From the NCBI GenBank assembly GCA_937901915.1, contig CALGUD010000068.1, positions 1-23,529 of the forward strand: a DNA stretch of 23,529 nt, in the 5' to 3' direction. Every line of letters starts with the position of its first letter. Position 1 is the stretch's first letter. This document shows, one piece after another, positions 13,912 through 22,243 of this stretch. Position numbers and translations under genes: made by a program. The notes under the pieces were generated by a model. It ran no database searches. It was not told the origin of the DNA and worked only from the letters and a program-made list of their open reading frames with translations. Source of the DNA: an uncultured Flavobacteriaceae bacterium (GTDB taxonomy: Bacteria; Bacteroidota; Bacteroidia; Flavobacteriales; Flavobacteriaceae).

Positions 13912-15354
13912 TTATAATTCATCTAAGGGGATCCCAAAATAAAACTCCAAAACCTTAAGTTTAAAAATATAATCGTATTTAGCCCTTATAAGTTCAGCTT
14001 CTGCATTTTCAAGCGCAGATTGCGACTGGCTAAAATCAAAGCTATTCATTAACCCTACATCAAACCGCTCCCTGGCATAATCATAGGACAGGCGACGCGC
14101 TTCAACAGTTTTCTCTGCAGCTTCATACGCTTTAAAAGAACTTCTTGTGTCGTACCAAACCTGATAAACTGTGTTCTCCAAATCCAATTTATCCTGGTCG
14201 AACTGGTATTTTGCCCTTTCAACACTCACCTTGTTTCTCCTTACGTTGTTCCTTGCCGAAAAACCGTTTAAAATCGGGACATTTAACTGAACTCCAAATG
14301 AATGTCCATCATTTAAACTAAATTGTGTAAACATATCTTGTGGGCCTCCTATAATAGATCTAAAATTAGGTGTAACTACTAACTCATTAGGATCAGAATT
14401 TAAATATCCGACCTGACGCGTCGGGTTATCAGGATCTAATTCTGCACCTATAATACGATCATTGTATACTGCTCGGGTATCATAACCATAAAACCCGGAA
14501 AGTGTAGGGAGCAAAGCTCCTTTTGCTATTTTTAAATCACTTTCAGCCAATTCAACATTTAGTTCAGAAACCTTAACATCATTTCTAATAGTCAGTGCTT
14601 TATTGTAAATAGTTTGAGGATCAATTGTGGTAACGTTAGAAGTTGGAATTATATAATCTTCATCTGCTACATCAAAACTTACATAATCATCAATTAAGAG
14701 TAATTGAGCCAATGAGATTCTGGATAAACGCAATGTATTTTCTGCATTGATTATTTGCTGTTCCTGACTTGCAATAGTAGCTTCAATTTCCAAAAGGTCA
14801 CCTCGTGGAACCACACCGTTATCAACAAGCGCTTCTGTTCTTTCTAAATCTTGTTTTGAAATTCTATATTGTGATTTTAATACGTTTAAGGTTTCCCTGT
14901 TGAACAATATTTGTAAATATGCATTTGCTACAGCTAATGAAATATCATCCCGCATGTCTTCTAGTTGATATTGGTTTGCCAATATATTCAGGTTGGCTCT
15001 TCTAAGTTGATTTACATTTTGCAACCCTCTGAAGATATCAATTCCAACACTTACCCTGGCCGATGTGAACTGTGTAGTCAGGTTTTCCAAAAGTCCGGTA
15101 GTGATATTTTGATTCAACCCTATACTCCATGAATGAGACGCGTTTCCATTAACTGTTGGCAAAAAATTGCCAATTGCATCAGATTTATTGATTTCTGAAC
15201 CTACTACATTAAGTTCTGACTGTTTTATGCTGATATTATGTTCCAGTGCATGTTCAACACATTCTCGAAGTGTCCACTGTTTCACTTCCTGTGCTTGAAC
15301 CATAACTGCGGTAAGGACAAATAAGAGAGATAGTATTTTTTGAATTCTCATCAT
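13912..15354 (-). CDS. TolC-family outer-membrane efflux protein
   Basis: A 480-residue protein with a signal peptide (MMRIQKILSLLFVLTAVMVQAQ) and two outer-membrane-efflux (OEP) repeats of long helices, starting with WTLRECVEHALEHNISIKQS and again at TIYNKALTIRNDVKVSELN. Such proteins trimerise into a channel-tunnel from the periplasm through the outer membrane. It is the last gene of the efflux unit, 9 bp after the membrane fusion protein gene. A tsaB gene follows but is functionally unrelated. The substrate of the exporter is unknown. Confidence 0.93.
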   Translation of the reverse strand: MMRIQKILSLLFVLTAVMVQAQEVKQWTLRECVEHALEHNISIKQSELNVVGSEINKSDAIGNFLPTVNGNASHSWSIGLNQNITTGLLENLTTQFTSARVSVGIDIFRGLQNVNQLRRANLNILANQYQLEDMRDDISLAVANAYLQILFNRETLNVLKSQYRISKQDLERTEALVDNGVVPRGDLLEIEATIASQEQQIINAENTLRLSRISLAQLLLIDDYVSFDVADEDYIIPTSNVTTIDPQTIYNKALTIRNDVKVSELNVELAESDLKIAKGALLPTLSGFYGYDTRAVYNDRIIGAELDPDNPTRQVGYLNSDPNELVVTPNFRSIIGGPQDMFTQFSLNDGHSFGVQLNVPILNGFSARNNVRRNKVSVERAKYQFDQDKLDLENTVYQVWYDTRSSFKAYEAAEKTVEARRLSYDYARERFDVGLMNSFDFSQSQSALENAEAELIRAKYDYIFKLKVLEFYFGIPLDEL

Positions 15355-15363
15355 GCTTCAATA

Positions 15364-16482
15364 TTAATTTTCGGTAGTTTCGTTTTTAATCGGTTCTGTT
15401 TTGTTCCAGACTTTAATTTTATCATCTTCTGTAAGTCCTGATAACACTTCAACATTAATTCCATCGGAAATACCTATTTCAATATCCCTTCTTTCAAATT
15501 CCTGTTCCCCTACTGCTACTTCTACATATGGCTTTTCTGTTTCCTTGTCAAATTGCAGCAAAGCTTCTTTAATAGCTAAAACATTTTCTTTATTTTCCAG
15601 AACAATGGAGGCATTGGCACTGTACCCTGCCCTTATAAACATATCTTCCGGAAGTGTGAGGTCGGCTTCAATTTTAAATTGAACAGCTCCCTGATCTTCT
15701 ACACCTTTAGGCGCTATAAATTTTAGATTGGCATCCATTTCTTTATCTTGTATTGCCCCAAGACTTATTTTTAAAGGCATGTCTAATTTAAGTTTACCAA
15801 CTTCTGCTTCGTCAACCTGTCCTTCAAAAATCATGATACTCATATCGGCAATAGTAGCTATAGTAGTACCATCGTTAAAGTTGTTACTTTCAATTACCTG
15901 GTCGCCCTCTTTAACCGGAATTTCCAGTATAGTACCCGAAACCGTAGCCCTGATATTTGTGTTCGCTGTTGATGATCCTCCGGCAGAACCCACTCGAATA
16001 ATCTGGTAATCACTACGCGCATTATCAAGTTCTTGTTTTGCCTGATTATACTGTAGTTCGATGGTATTAAAGTTCTGGCTGGACACAACTCCTTTTTCAA
16101 ACAGGGTTTTATTTCTGTCGTATTCAATCTTGGCATTACCAAGGGCTATTTCGGCATTGTTTACCCTACCCCGGGCACTGTTTAAAGATTGCTCATTAGG
16201 AACTACCTTAATTTTTGCAATAAGGTCCCCAGCTTGGAGTTTAGCCCCTTCTTCTGCAAATATTTTTTCTATAATCCCTGAAATTTGTGGTTTAATTTCA
16301 ACTTCATCTTCGGGGATAACTTTGCCGGTTGCTACTACCTTATTTGTAATAGTTTCCTTTGTTGGTGAAACAGTTTCATAACTTATGGGCGGTTTACTAT
16401 TAGTTTTTAATACCCTGGCTACTGCGTATAATACACCTATAACTAAAACTCCAACTAATATGTACTTTAAAATTTTGTTCAT
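15364..16482 (-). CDS. Periplasmic membrane fusion protein (MacA/HlyD type)
   Basis: The 372-residue adaptor links the inner-membrane ABC transporter to TolC. It has an N-terminal membrane anchor (about 5-23), a lipoyl half at about 50-90 (GKVIPEDEVEIKPQISGIIE), a coiled-coil hairpin (about 95-165: SARGRVNNAEIALGNAKIEY and FNTIELQYNQAKQELDNARS), the second lipoyl half (IRATVSGTILEIPVKEGDQV) and beta-barrel and membrane-proximal domains. The architecture is that of MacA. It lies between the permease (11 bp upstream) and TolC (9 bp downstream). Confidence 0.93.
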   Translation of the reverse strand: MNKILKYILVGVLVIGVLYAVARVLKTNSKPPISYETVSPTKETITNKVVATGKVIPEDEVEIKPQISGIIEKIFAEEGAKLQAGDLIAKIKVVPNEQSLNSARGRVNNAEIALGNAKIEYDRNKTLFEKGVVSSQNFNTIELQYNQAKQELDNARSDYQIIRVGSAGGSSTANTNIRATVSGTILEIPVKEGDQVIESNNFNDGTTIATIADMSIMIFEGQVDEAEVGKLKLDMPLKISLGAIQDKEMDANLKFIAPKGVEDQGAVQFKIEADLTLPEDMFIRAGYSANASIVLENKENVLAIKEALLQFDKETEKPYVEVAVGEQEFERRDIEIGISDGINVEVLSGLTEDDKIKVWNKTEPIKNETTEN

Positions 16483-16493
16483 AATGGTTTAAT

Positions 16494-17750
16494 TTATTCT
16501 TCTCTTAATGCTTCTATTGGTCTAATTTTTACTGCTCTGTTTGCGGGAATCAACCCTATTATTGTACTTAATCCTATCATTAAAATGAATGAAAATATGA
16601 GTTGTGGGATACCCACGGTCGGATTCACAAAAGGAAAATCTTCACTATTTCCAAATTTGTTGTCCAGGAAGTGTAGTATAGCCATTGAGATCACAAAACC
16701 TATCATACCCGCAAATACTGTAAGGACTACTGATTCTAAAATGATTTGTCTTTTAATAACACGTGGGGTAGCCCCTAAAGCTCTTCTTACACCAATTTCA
16801 TTAGTACGTTCTTTTACAGTGATCAATAAAATATTACTCACCGCAATTACACCTGCCAGCAAAGTAAATATCCCAACAAAAAATGAAAATCCTTGTAATA
16901 CGATAGTAAACATACTAATTCCTGTAAATATCTGTGATAGATCAAAAGAACCTATAGCTCGTGGGTCATCCGGGTGAATATTATACTTCCGTTTTAGTAA
17001 TTTTTTTATTTTAGTTTCAGCAACAGCAACGGTATGACTTTTATCTATTACAATTGCCATCCAACCAATTTTATCACCACTACCGAAAGCTTTTTGAAAG
17101 GTTGTAAATGGCACAAAAACAGCATTTTCCCCTTCAAAATTAATATTGTCATTTTTCTTGAAAACCCCTATTACTGAAAAGTATATTCCATTTATTTGAA
17201 TACTTTTACCAATAGCTTTTTCTCCTTTTTTAAAAAGTAATTTATAAGCATCCAGTCCTATTACACAAACCTTTTTTGATTCATCTATGTCATTTTGATT
17301 TAAAAACCGGCCTTCAACTATACGTTTTTTTGAAACCTGGTCTATAGTAGGATAATCTCCGTACACACTGGATCCGCTTGTATTACCTTCTCTTGTTACT
17401 GTTGCTGTTTCTCCATAATCGCCAAGTTGTATCCTTGGTGATATAATGTCTATTTCTTTTATCTGTTTCTTTATAAACTCTACATCTTCCAGACTAAACT
17501 GAACCTGGCGCCCTCTTTCAAAACCCTTGTATGGAATGGTTGTACTTTCTGTCCACATAAACATACTGTTAGTGGCAGTTCCTGCAAACATTTTATTAAA
17601 CCCGTTGGACATACCTGTAGAGGCCCCTAAAAGAAGGATGAGTATAATAATAGCAAAGATGACACCCAAAGTAGTTAATAACGTCCTTAAGAGGTTCTTA
17701 CTCAGCGTACTAAACACTTCATCCCATAAATCTTTATCAAATATCCACAT
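16494..17750 (-). CDS. MacB-like ABC transporter permease (second copy)
   Basis: A 418-residue permease with the MacB/FtsX layout: one N-terminal membrane helix (about 20-45), a periplasmic MacB core (about 50-270) with NGIYFSVIGVFKK, then three helices (about 285-410) with the loop ERTNEIGVRRALGATPRVIK, the coupling segment, and the C-terminal ANRAVKIRPIEALREE. It lacks a fused ATPase, which is supplied by the separate gene upstream. It resembles the preceding permease over its whole length (both have an ATNS.F...TT.PY.GFE.GR block), so the pair is a tandem duplication and the working complex is probably a heterodimer. Confidence 0.92.
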   Translation of the reverse strand: MWIFDKDLWDEVFSTLSKNLLRTLLTTLGVIFAIIILILLLGASTGMSNGFNKMFAGTATNSMFMWTESTTIPYKGFERGRQVQFSLEDVEFIKKQIKEIDIISPRIQLGDYGETATVTREGNTSGSSVYGDYPTIDQVSKKRIVEGRFLNQNDIDESKKVCVIGLDAYKLLFKKGEKAIGKSIQINGIYFSVIGVFKKNDNINFEGENAVFVPFTTFQKAFGSGDKIGWMAIVIDKSHTVAVAETKIKKLLKRKYNIHPDDPRAIGSFDLSQIFTGISMFTIVLQGFSFFVGIFTLLAGVIAVSNILLITVKERTNEIGVRRALGATPRVIKRQIILESVVLTVFAGMIGFVISMAILHFLDNKFGNSEDFPFVNPTVGIPQLIFSFILMIGLSTIIGLIPANRAVKIRPIEALREE

Positions 17751-17752
17751 AG

Positions 17753-18982
17753 TTAATTTGAGCTTAATGCTACAATAGGTTTTACGTTAGCTGCTTTAAT
17801 AGCAGGTACCAAACCGGCAATAATCCCGGCCACTACTAAAACAATGGTTGAAGTTATTACTGTAATATTGTCTACTGACGGATTGGAAAAAGCAGGTGCA
17901 TCTACCAATGGTGAAATTAATGAAACTACACCCATGGCAAATAACATACCAGCGAGTCCTGAAACTGAAGTAATAAAAACAGACTCCAAAAGAACCAACT
18001 TTATAATTTCAACGGGTCTTGCCCCCAGTGCTTTTCTTATGCCAAATTCTTTGGTTCTCTCTTTAATTATGAAAACCAGGATATTTCCAATACCAACAAT
18101 TCCTGCCAGCAAAATTAATATCCCAACCCCAATACTAATTACCGAAAGCATACCGGTAAAATTTGCTATGTCAGAGAATCCTTCAGCATAGTTATTCATG
18201 TAAATAGCACCTTGATCGTCCGGAGCAATACTAAAACGTCTTTTTAAAACTTCTTCCAATCTGTCTGAAAAATTGATAGCCTTCGTAAAATCAAAAGAGG
18301 GGTTGTAGGTTAATGCAATCTGATTTATTTCGTCTGTATTACCATACAATCTTTGAAAAGTGGATACAGGGGCATAAATTCTCCTTTCTTCCCTATCATT
18401 TCCATCATCTGTAAAAAGGCCCACAACTTTAAAAGCAAGTCCGTTAATTATTATTTGTTTTCCAATCGGGTCTTCATCTTTAAATAAATCTTTGGCAACC
18501 ATACGCCCTATGACCAAAACTCTGGAAGTGTTTTTCATATCATTAAGATTGATATATCTTCCGTCAGCAATTTTGGTTTTTTCAATAAATATATGATCGG
18601 GGTTTACCGCCGAGACATTATAGTTACCTGTTTCCCGTTGATATTTAGCAGTAACACTTTTATAATATTGCGGGGTAATATGTTCAAAATAACCTTCAAA
18701 ACTGCCTTTTATGTATTCAATATCATCATTTCTGAATATGATTCTTCTACCAGCTTCAAAACCTCCGTAAGGTTTTGTAGTTACATTAGGATATATAAAT
18801 ATTGAATTTGTAGCATCCTCATTAAACTGTTTGGTGAAACCGTTTTGCATGCCTTTTACTGAAGCAAGTAATAGGACTAAAATAAATATCCCCCAAGCCA
18901 CAGAAAAGCCTGTCAGGAAGGTTCTCAATTTATTACTTTTAATACTGTGCCATATTTCTCCCCAAAGATCCCTGCTAAACAT
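17753..18982 (-). CDS. MacB-like ABC transporter permease (first copy)
   Basis: A 409-residue permease of the same design as its neighbour: an N-terminal helix (about 18-42), a periplasmic MacB core (about 45-265) and three C-terminal helices with ERTKEFGIRKALGARPVEII as the cytoplasmic coupling loop and a final AIKAANVKPIVALSSN. Its start overlaps the end of the ATPase gene by 8 bp, and the second permease follows after 2 bp, so expression is tightly coupled. It is an inner-membrane protein that transmits ATPase movement to the periplasmic adaptor rather than moving substrate through its own lumen, as known for MacB. Confidence 0.92.
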   Translation of the reverse strand: MFSRDLWGEIWHSIKSNKLRTFLTGFSVAWGIFILVLLLASVKGMQNGFTKQFNEDATNSIFIYPNVTTKPYGGFEAGRRIIFRNDDIEYIKGSFEGYFEHITPQYYKSVTAKYQRETGNYNVSAVNPDHIFIEKTKIADGRYINLNDMKNTSRVLVIGRMVAKDLFKDEDPIGKQIIINGLAFKVVGLFTDDGNDREERRIYAPVSTFQRLYGNTDEINQIALTYNPSFDFTKAINFSDRLEEVLKRRFSIAPDDQGAIYMNNYAEGFSDIANFTGMLSVISIGVGILILLAGIVGIGNILVFIIKERTKEFGIRKALGARPVEIIKLVLLESVFITSVSGLAGMLFAMGVVSLISPLVDAPAFSNPSVDNITVITSTIVLVVAGIIAGLVPAIKAANVKPIVALSSN

Positions 18983-19676
18983 ATTGAGAAGCTCTTACTT
19001 GTTCTACAAACTTATCTTCAACAATAACACCATCTTTTAAATGCACAATACGTTTGCACATATGTGCTATATCTTCTTCGTGAGTTACTACAAGAATGGT
19101 CTTGCCTTCATCATTAATACCCTGTATTAAATCCATAACTTCATAGGAAGTGGTGCTGTCTAAGGCACCTGTAGGTTCATCTGCCAGTAATACTTTAGGT
19201 TCTGCTGCCATTGCACGAGCGATGGCTACCCTTTGCTTTTGGCCACCTGAAAGTTCACTTGGCAGGTGGTGTGCCCATTCTTTAAGTCCAACCTTTGTTA
19301 AATATTCTAATGCCTTCGCATGCCTTTCCTTTCTCCCGACCTTCTGATAGTAGAGGGGTAGTGCCACATTTTCTAATGCAGATTTATAATTTATAAGATT
19401 AAATGACTGAAATATAAATCCAAGGAATTTATTACGGTACTGTGCTGCTTTGGTTTCATTTAAGTTTTTAATGGGTACCTCATCCAGTATATATTCACCG
19501 GTGTCCATTCCATCAAGCATTCCAAGAATATTAAGTAAGGTAGATTTACCGGAACCTGAAGATCCCATAATGGCTACTAACTCGCCTTCTTTAACAGAAA
19601 AATTGATTCCTTTAAGTACATGAAGGGAATTACTTCCCATTTTATATGACTTGTGCAAATCCTTTATTTCGATCAT
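18975..19676 (-). CDS. ABC transporter ATPase of the MacB/LolD family
   Basis: The 233-residue ATPase starts at the ATG (19676) giving MIEIKDLHKSYKMG; an in-frame TTG 18 bp upstream is less likely, because the family starts at this ATG-encoded IEI strand. Walker A is GSSGSGKST (38-46), the Q-loop lies in GFIFQSFNL, the signature is LSGGQKQR (142-149), Walker B is KVLLADEPTG (161-170) and the H-loop is VVTHEED. It powers the two permeases encoded downstream. It is the first gene of the efflux operon, and a large dyad lies within 70 bp upstream of its start. Confidence 0.94.
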   Translation of the reverse strand: MIEIKDLHKSYKMGSNSLHVLKGINFSVKEGELVAIMGSSGSGKSTLLNILGMLDGMDTGEYILDEVPIKNLNETKAAQYRNKFLGFIFQSFNLINYKSALENVALPLYYQKVGRKERHAKALEYLTKVGLKEWAHHLPSELSGGQKQRVAIARAMAAEPKVLLADEPTGALDSTTSYEVMDLIQGINDEGKTILVVTHEEDIAHMCKRIVHLKDGVIVEDKFVEQVRASQYV

Positions 19677-19692
19677 ATGTAGTTTAGTTTTC

Positions 19693-19740
19693 AATACAAT
19701 GTTAAATATTAATATAATTATATTGTATTAACATTGTGTT
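19693..19740 (-). promoter_or_regulatory. Dyad upstream of the efflux operon, operator candidate
   Basis: AATACAATGTTAA (19693-19705) and TTAACATTGTGTT (19728-19740) are inverted copies with 12 of 13 matches, spaced by 22 bp of A and T. A second nested pair, AATACAAT with ATTGTATT (19722-19729), overlaps them. The nearest arm is 17 bp from the ATPase ATG, so a bound protein would cover the promoter or start. No regulator gene is adjacent. Confidence 0.5.
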
Positions 19741-19929
19741 AAGAGTTATTGTTTACTAACCTCAACTGAAGATTGTTATCCTTTCAGTATAACCTAAAAA
19801 ACAATAAATTTTTATTTATTAACTATAAGACTATTATATTGGAGTTTTGTTACAAAATAATCTATAAAATTTATTTTTTTTAGTAAAAACCCTACTTTAA
19901 AAGGTATTTCAGGCATAATCAAAATACAG

Positions 19930-20040
19930 GAAACTTCCGGACAAGGGGTCTTCTAACTGGCTATTTTACCTGGGCTCTAGCGGTTTTAAATTATGAAATC
20001 CAATTTTTATAGAGGCTCAGAGTTAAGTTTCGGAGGTTTC
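19930..20040 (-). other. Long-range stem just after the oxidase operon, possible RNA structure
   Basis: On the minus strand GAAACCTCCG (20040-20031), starting 3 bases after the stop of the 70-residue gene, pairs with CGGAAGTTTC (19939-19930) over 10 bp with one G-T. A second segment GAAACTT within it (about 20032-20026) could pair with AAGTTTC of the same arm instead. The 91-base loop has no clear single hairpin, and no T-run follows. It may be a 3'-end structure of the transcript. Confidence 0.3.
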
Positions 20041-20043
20041 TTA

Positions 20044-20256
20044 TTAGTGTTTAAATTTTTTGTAGATAATATACCCCAAGGCAGCTACTAAAACATAGGG
20101 TATTGCCATAAGGTAAACAATACCATTATTTATCCCTTTGGCAACTTCCTGTTTATCTCCACTTTCTAACACTGCCCTGCACATGGCACATTGCGCCTCA
20201 GAAAATAAAGGGAGTAACAATAGTGCAATTACTAATATAATCATTAATTTTTTCAT
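20044..20256 (-). CDS. Small CxxC membrane protein at the end of the oxidase operon
   Basis: A 70-residue protein with a signal-like hydrophobic N terminus (MKKLMIILVIALLLLPLFSE) directly followed by QCAMCRAVLESGDKQEVAKG and a second membrane helix (about 45-64) ending in YKKFKH. The CAMC pair at 23-26 would lie outside the inner membrane, next to a conserved-looking ESGD segment. I do not know a named family; small proteins of this kind are found in oxidase clusters of Bacteroidetes, to my recollection. It is the last gene of the operon, 30 bp after DUF420. A role in thiol or copper handling for the oxidase is inferred only from the CxxC and position. Confidence 0.75.
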   Translation of the reverse strand: MKKLMIILVIALLLLPLFSEAQCAMCRAVLESGDKQEVAKGINNGIVYLMAIPYVLVAALGYIIYKKFKH

Positions 20257-20286
20257 TCTGTCCTCTTCTTAAACCTTCTAACTATA

Positions 20287-20820
20287 CTAAACGTAATATG
20301 GTGATATCATAATATATACAATAACCCCGGTAATTGCTACATATAACCAAACAGGAAATGTGATTTTTGCAATTTTCCTGTGCCGGTCAAATCTTTCGGT
20401 CAAAGCTCGTACGTAACTTATTAAAACCAGTGGAATAACTACAATTGAGAGTAATATATGAGTAAGTAAAATAAAATAATACACATATCTGATGTTTCCT
20501 TCACCACCGTAAGATGTAGATTCGGATGTCATATGATAAGCAATATACATCATTAAAAATGCTATAGATAAACCTATACAGGTTTTCATTAACCTTTCAT
20601 GAAGGCTCCTCTTCCCATTTTTGATACTAATAACAGCCCAGACCAATAAAATTGCAGTCAATCCATTTATAGTTGCATAAATAGGTGGTAAAAAGGTTAA
20701 AGGTGTGGCATTAGGTATTTTAACAACAAATAAAGCAGCTACGGCTACCGGGATAAATATTGATAAAATTACGATCCATTTATTGTACTTCTTTTGAATA
20801 TCTGTTGTAGTAACCTCCAT
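20287..20820 (-). CDS. DUF420 membrane protein, cytochrome oxidase assembly associated
   Basis: A 177-residue inner-membrane protein with about five helices. It has the DUF420 features: LTFLPPIYATINGLTAILLV early, LHERLMKTCIGLSIAFLMMYIAYH in the middle, HILLSIVVIPLVLIS and a final FPVWLYVAITGVIVYIMI helix. Several histidines sit at helix ends (in LHERL, IAYHM, LTHIL, RHRKI). DUF420 includes CtaM, needed for assembly of some heme-copper oxidases. It starts 4 bp after the SCO stop codon, in keeping with an assembly role. Confidence 0.88.
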   Translation of the reverse strand: MEVTTTDIQKKYNKWIVILSIFIPVAVAALFVVKIPNATPLTFLPPIYATINGLTAILLVWAVISIKNGKRSLHERLMKTCIGLSIAFLMMYIAYHMTSESTSYGGEGNIRYVYYFILLTHILLSIVVIPLVLISYVRALTERFDRHRKIAKITFPVWLYVAITGVIVYIMISPYYV

Positions 20821-20824
20821 ACTA

Positions 20825-21505
20825 TTATTCCTTTAAAAGTTTTGCAATATCCTCTTTAAGCATCCTCACACCCTCATCTTCAATTCCATCATAATATACA
20901 ATGGGGTTTCCATTAACATCTCTTCTGGATCTGATGTTTCCACTTTTATCAATTAATGCAAACATTCCTGAATGTTCAAAGCCTCCCTCTGCATTTGCGT
21001 TTTGTCCGGCATATAAATTATATCCTTTATTGGCCAGTTTATAAACTTCATCAATATCACCGGTTAGCATATGCCAATTGGGATTGGTTACTCCATATTC
21101 ATCGGCGTAAGCCTTTAAAATTTCCGGTGTATCATGTTGGGGATTGATTGTAAATGATGCTATACCAAAATTCTTCTCATTTTTAAAATGATTCTGAATT
21201 TTGACCATATTTTTGTTCATTACGGGGCAAATTGTGGGACAAGTAGTAAAGAAAAATTCGACTAAATATACTTTTCCTTTGTAATCGCTTTCAGTAATTG
21301 TATCATTATTCTGGTTTATAAACTCAAAAGATGGTGCTTTTCCTATAGTTAAAAGTTTTTCTTCAACTTTATCACTTTTTCCAACACTATGCCGGTCCAT
21401 ATCTGTAACTTTCCCTTCTTTTATCCTGTTTACTATTCGGGGAATAAAAATAATTCCGAAGATCAACACGATAAAAGATATCCAGATGTACGACTTATTT
21501 TTCAT
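20825..21505 (-). CDS. SCO1/SenC copper chaperone for cytochrome oxidase
   Basis: The 226-residue protein has one N-terminal membrane anchor (about 6-23) and a thioredoxin-like SCO domain facing the periplasm. It keeps all copper ligands: FFFTTCPTICPVMNKNM (Cys89, Cys93) and His178 in GFEHSGMFALID. FTINPQHDTPEILKAYADEY (118-137) is the conserved middle block. SCO proteins deliver copper to the CuA site of subunit II, or keep its cysteines reduced. Its start overlaps the end of the cysteine-less paralogue by 11 bp, so the two are probably translated in a coupled way. Confidence 0.94.
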   Translation of the reverse strand: MKNKSYIWISFIVLIFGIIFIPRIVNRIKEGKVTDMDRHSVGKSDKVEEKLLTIGKAPSFEFINQNNDTITESDYKGKVYLVEFFFTTCPTICPVMNKNMVKIQNHFKNEKNFGIASFTINPQHDTPEILKAYADEYGVTNPNWHMLTGDIDEVYKLANKGYNLYAGQNANAEGGFEHSGMFALIDKSGNIRSRRDVNGNPIVYYDGIEDEGVRMLKEDIAKLLKE

Positions 21506-22175
21506 TCGAGTTTATTTTCAGATAAGAATCCCTTTTACTAACACCATTCTTTTTTAAAGCCAGTCGGTATTCTGCAAGAACTACTTTTAGGTCATCTATC
21601 ATTTTATCATTTAATTCAGCCACTGAAGTAGCATTGTATCCATGTAAACTGCCATCTTTATCATTATCATCCCTGCCACGTAGTTTCTTTTCTTTATCAA
21701 TAATAAAAACATAAGGCGTACTCATACTCTCATCAAGTGATAATGGGAGTTTAAGGCTATTGAAAATCCTTTCTATATTATATTGTGAAGTAAATATAAA
21801 TTTCCAGTTTACAACATCGGCGAGGGGGCTTAATTCTTTTTTTAATGCTATTACCTCTTCCTCAACACCTTCCGGCAAAACCATTACGAATTGAAAATCG
21901 TCAAAGCCATTAAAACGTTTATAAATTTTCTGATTGAGATTAAAAGCATTAATTTTCTTGTCTCCGATATTGTTTCCCAGGAAACCAAGCACTGTAATTT
22001 TACCTTCTAAGGAGATATCATTACCGGAAAGGGATTGTAAACCATCTACATCATTTACATCCTCTGTAAGTATTGGAAGTCTGGCAAAATTATTGACTCC
22101 GGATGCAAAAAAAAGATATATTGCAATAGGGAGTATAAAAAGTATTCCAAGCACTAAAAATTTCTTCATCTTCAA
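21495..22175 (-). CDS. SCO-like membrane-anchored protein lacking all copper ligands
   Basis: A 226-residue protein, the same length as the next gene's SCO, with an N-terminal membrane anchor (about 5-24) and a thioredoxin-like pattern. It contains no cysteine. Aligned without gaps against the true SCO, FLGNNIGDKKINAFNLNQKI (65-84) falls on the CxxxC motif, placing Ile70 and Lys74 where the two cysteines should be. TPYVFIIDKEKKLRG (153-167) corresponds to the SCO block after the ligand histidine, and Ser152 stands at the histidine position. It cannot bind copper in the SCO way. It lies 68 bp after subunit IV. It may be a structural or regulatory partner of SCO; my assignment as a paralogue rests on manual alignment and order. 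Confidence 0.75.
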   Translation of the reverse strand: MKMKKFLVLGILFILPIAIYLFFASGVNNFARLPILTEDVNDVDGLQSLSGNDISLEGKITVLGFLGNNIGDKKINAFNLNQKIYKRFNGFDDFQFVMVLPEGVEEEVIALKKELSPLADVVNWKFIFTSQYNIERIFNSLKLPLSLDESMSTPYVFIIDKEKKLRGRDDNDKDGSLHGYNATSVAELNDKMIDDLKVVLAEYRLALKKNGVSKRDSYLKINSNEK

Positions 22176-22181
22176 CTAGTT

Positions 22182-22197
22182 TATACAATCGTGTATA
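22182..22197 (-). other. Small hairpin between subunit IV and the SCO-like gene
   Basis: TATACA (22182-22187) and TGTATA (22192-22197) form a perfect 6-bp stem with a 4-base loop just before the SCO-like start codon. A second stem, GGAAT with ATTCC (22221-22225, 22233-22237), lies between. The pair could set mRNA processing or differential expression within the operon. No T-run follows. Confidence 0.25.
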
Positions 22198-22243
22198 GAG
22201 TGCCGGGATTATAAATTTCAGGAATATGGGACATTCCCCGCCG

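Larger units (their letters stand above)
19677..20043. other. 367-bp intergenic region between the oxidase and efflux operons
   Basis: No convincing gene lies here. It is very AT-rich. On the efflux side it holds the dyad at 19693-19740. Near the middle is a 13-bp palindrome TTTTGT-T-ACAAAA (19845-19857). On the oxidase side a long-range stem (19930-19939 with 20031-20040) encloses a more GC-balanced stretch. I could not identify a -7 TAnnTTTG for the efflux operon; TAACATTG inside the dyad's downstream arm is the nearest match. Confidence 0.6.

Noticed and set aside
15401..18191. Several open frames of 80-130 codons on the plus strand opposite the efflux genes
   Set aside because: They are antisense to clearly coding permease and adaptor genes, have no family features and no promoter; they are by-products of codon bias.
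18975..19676. Lipoprotein-release LolD as the identity of the ATPase
   Set aside because: The linked adaptor and TolC genes make this a MacAB-TolC-type exporter; LolD relatives share the same ATPase motifs.
19677..19694. TTG start of the ABC ATPase at 19694
   Set aside because: It would run into the dyad and add six residues before the family-typical MIEI start at 19676.
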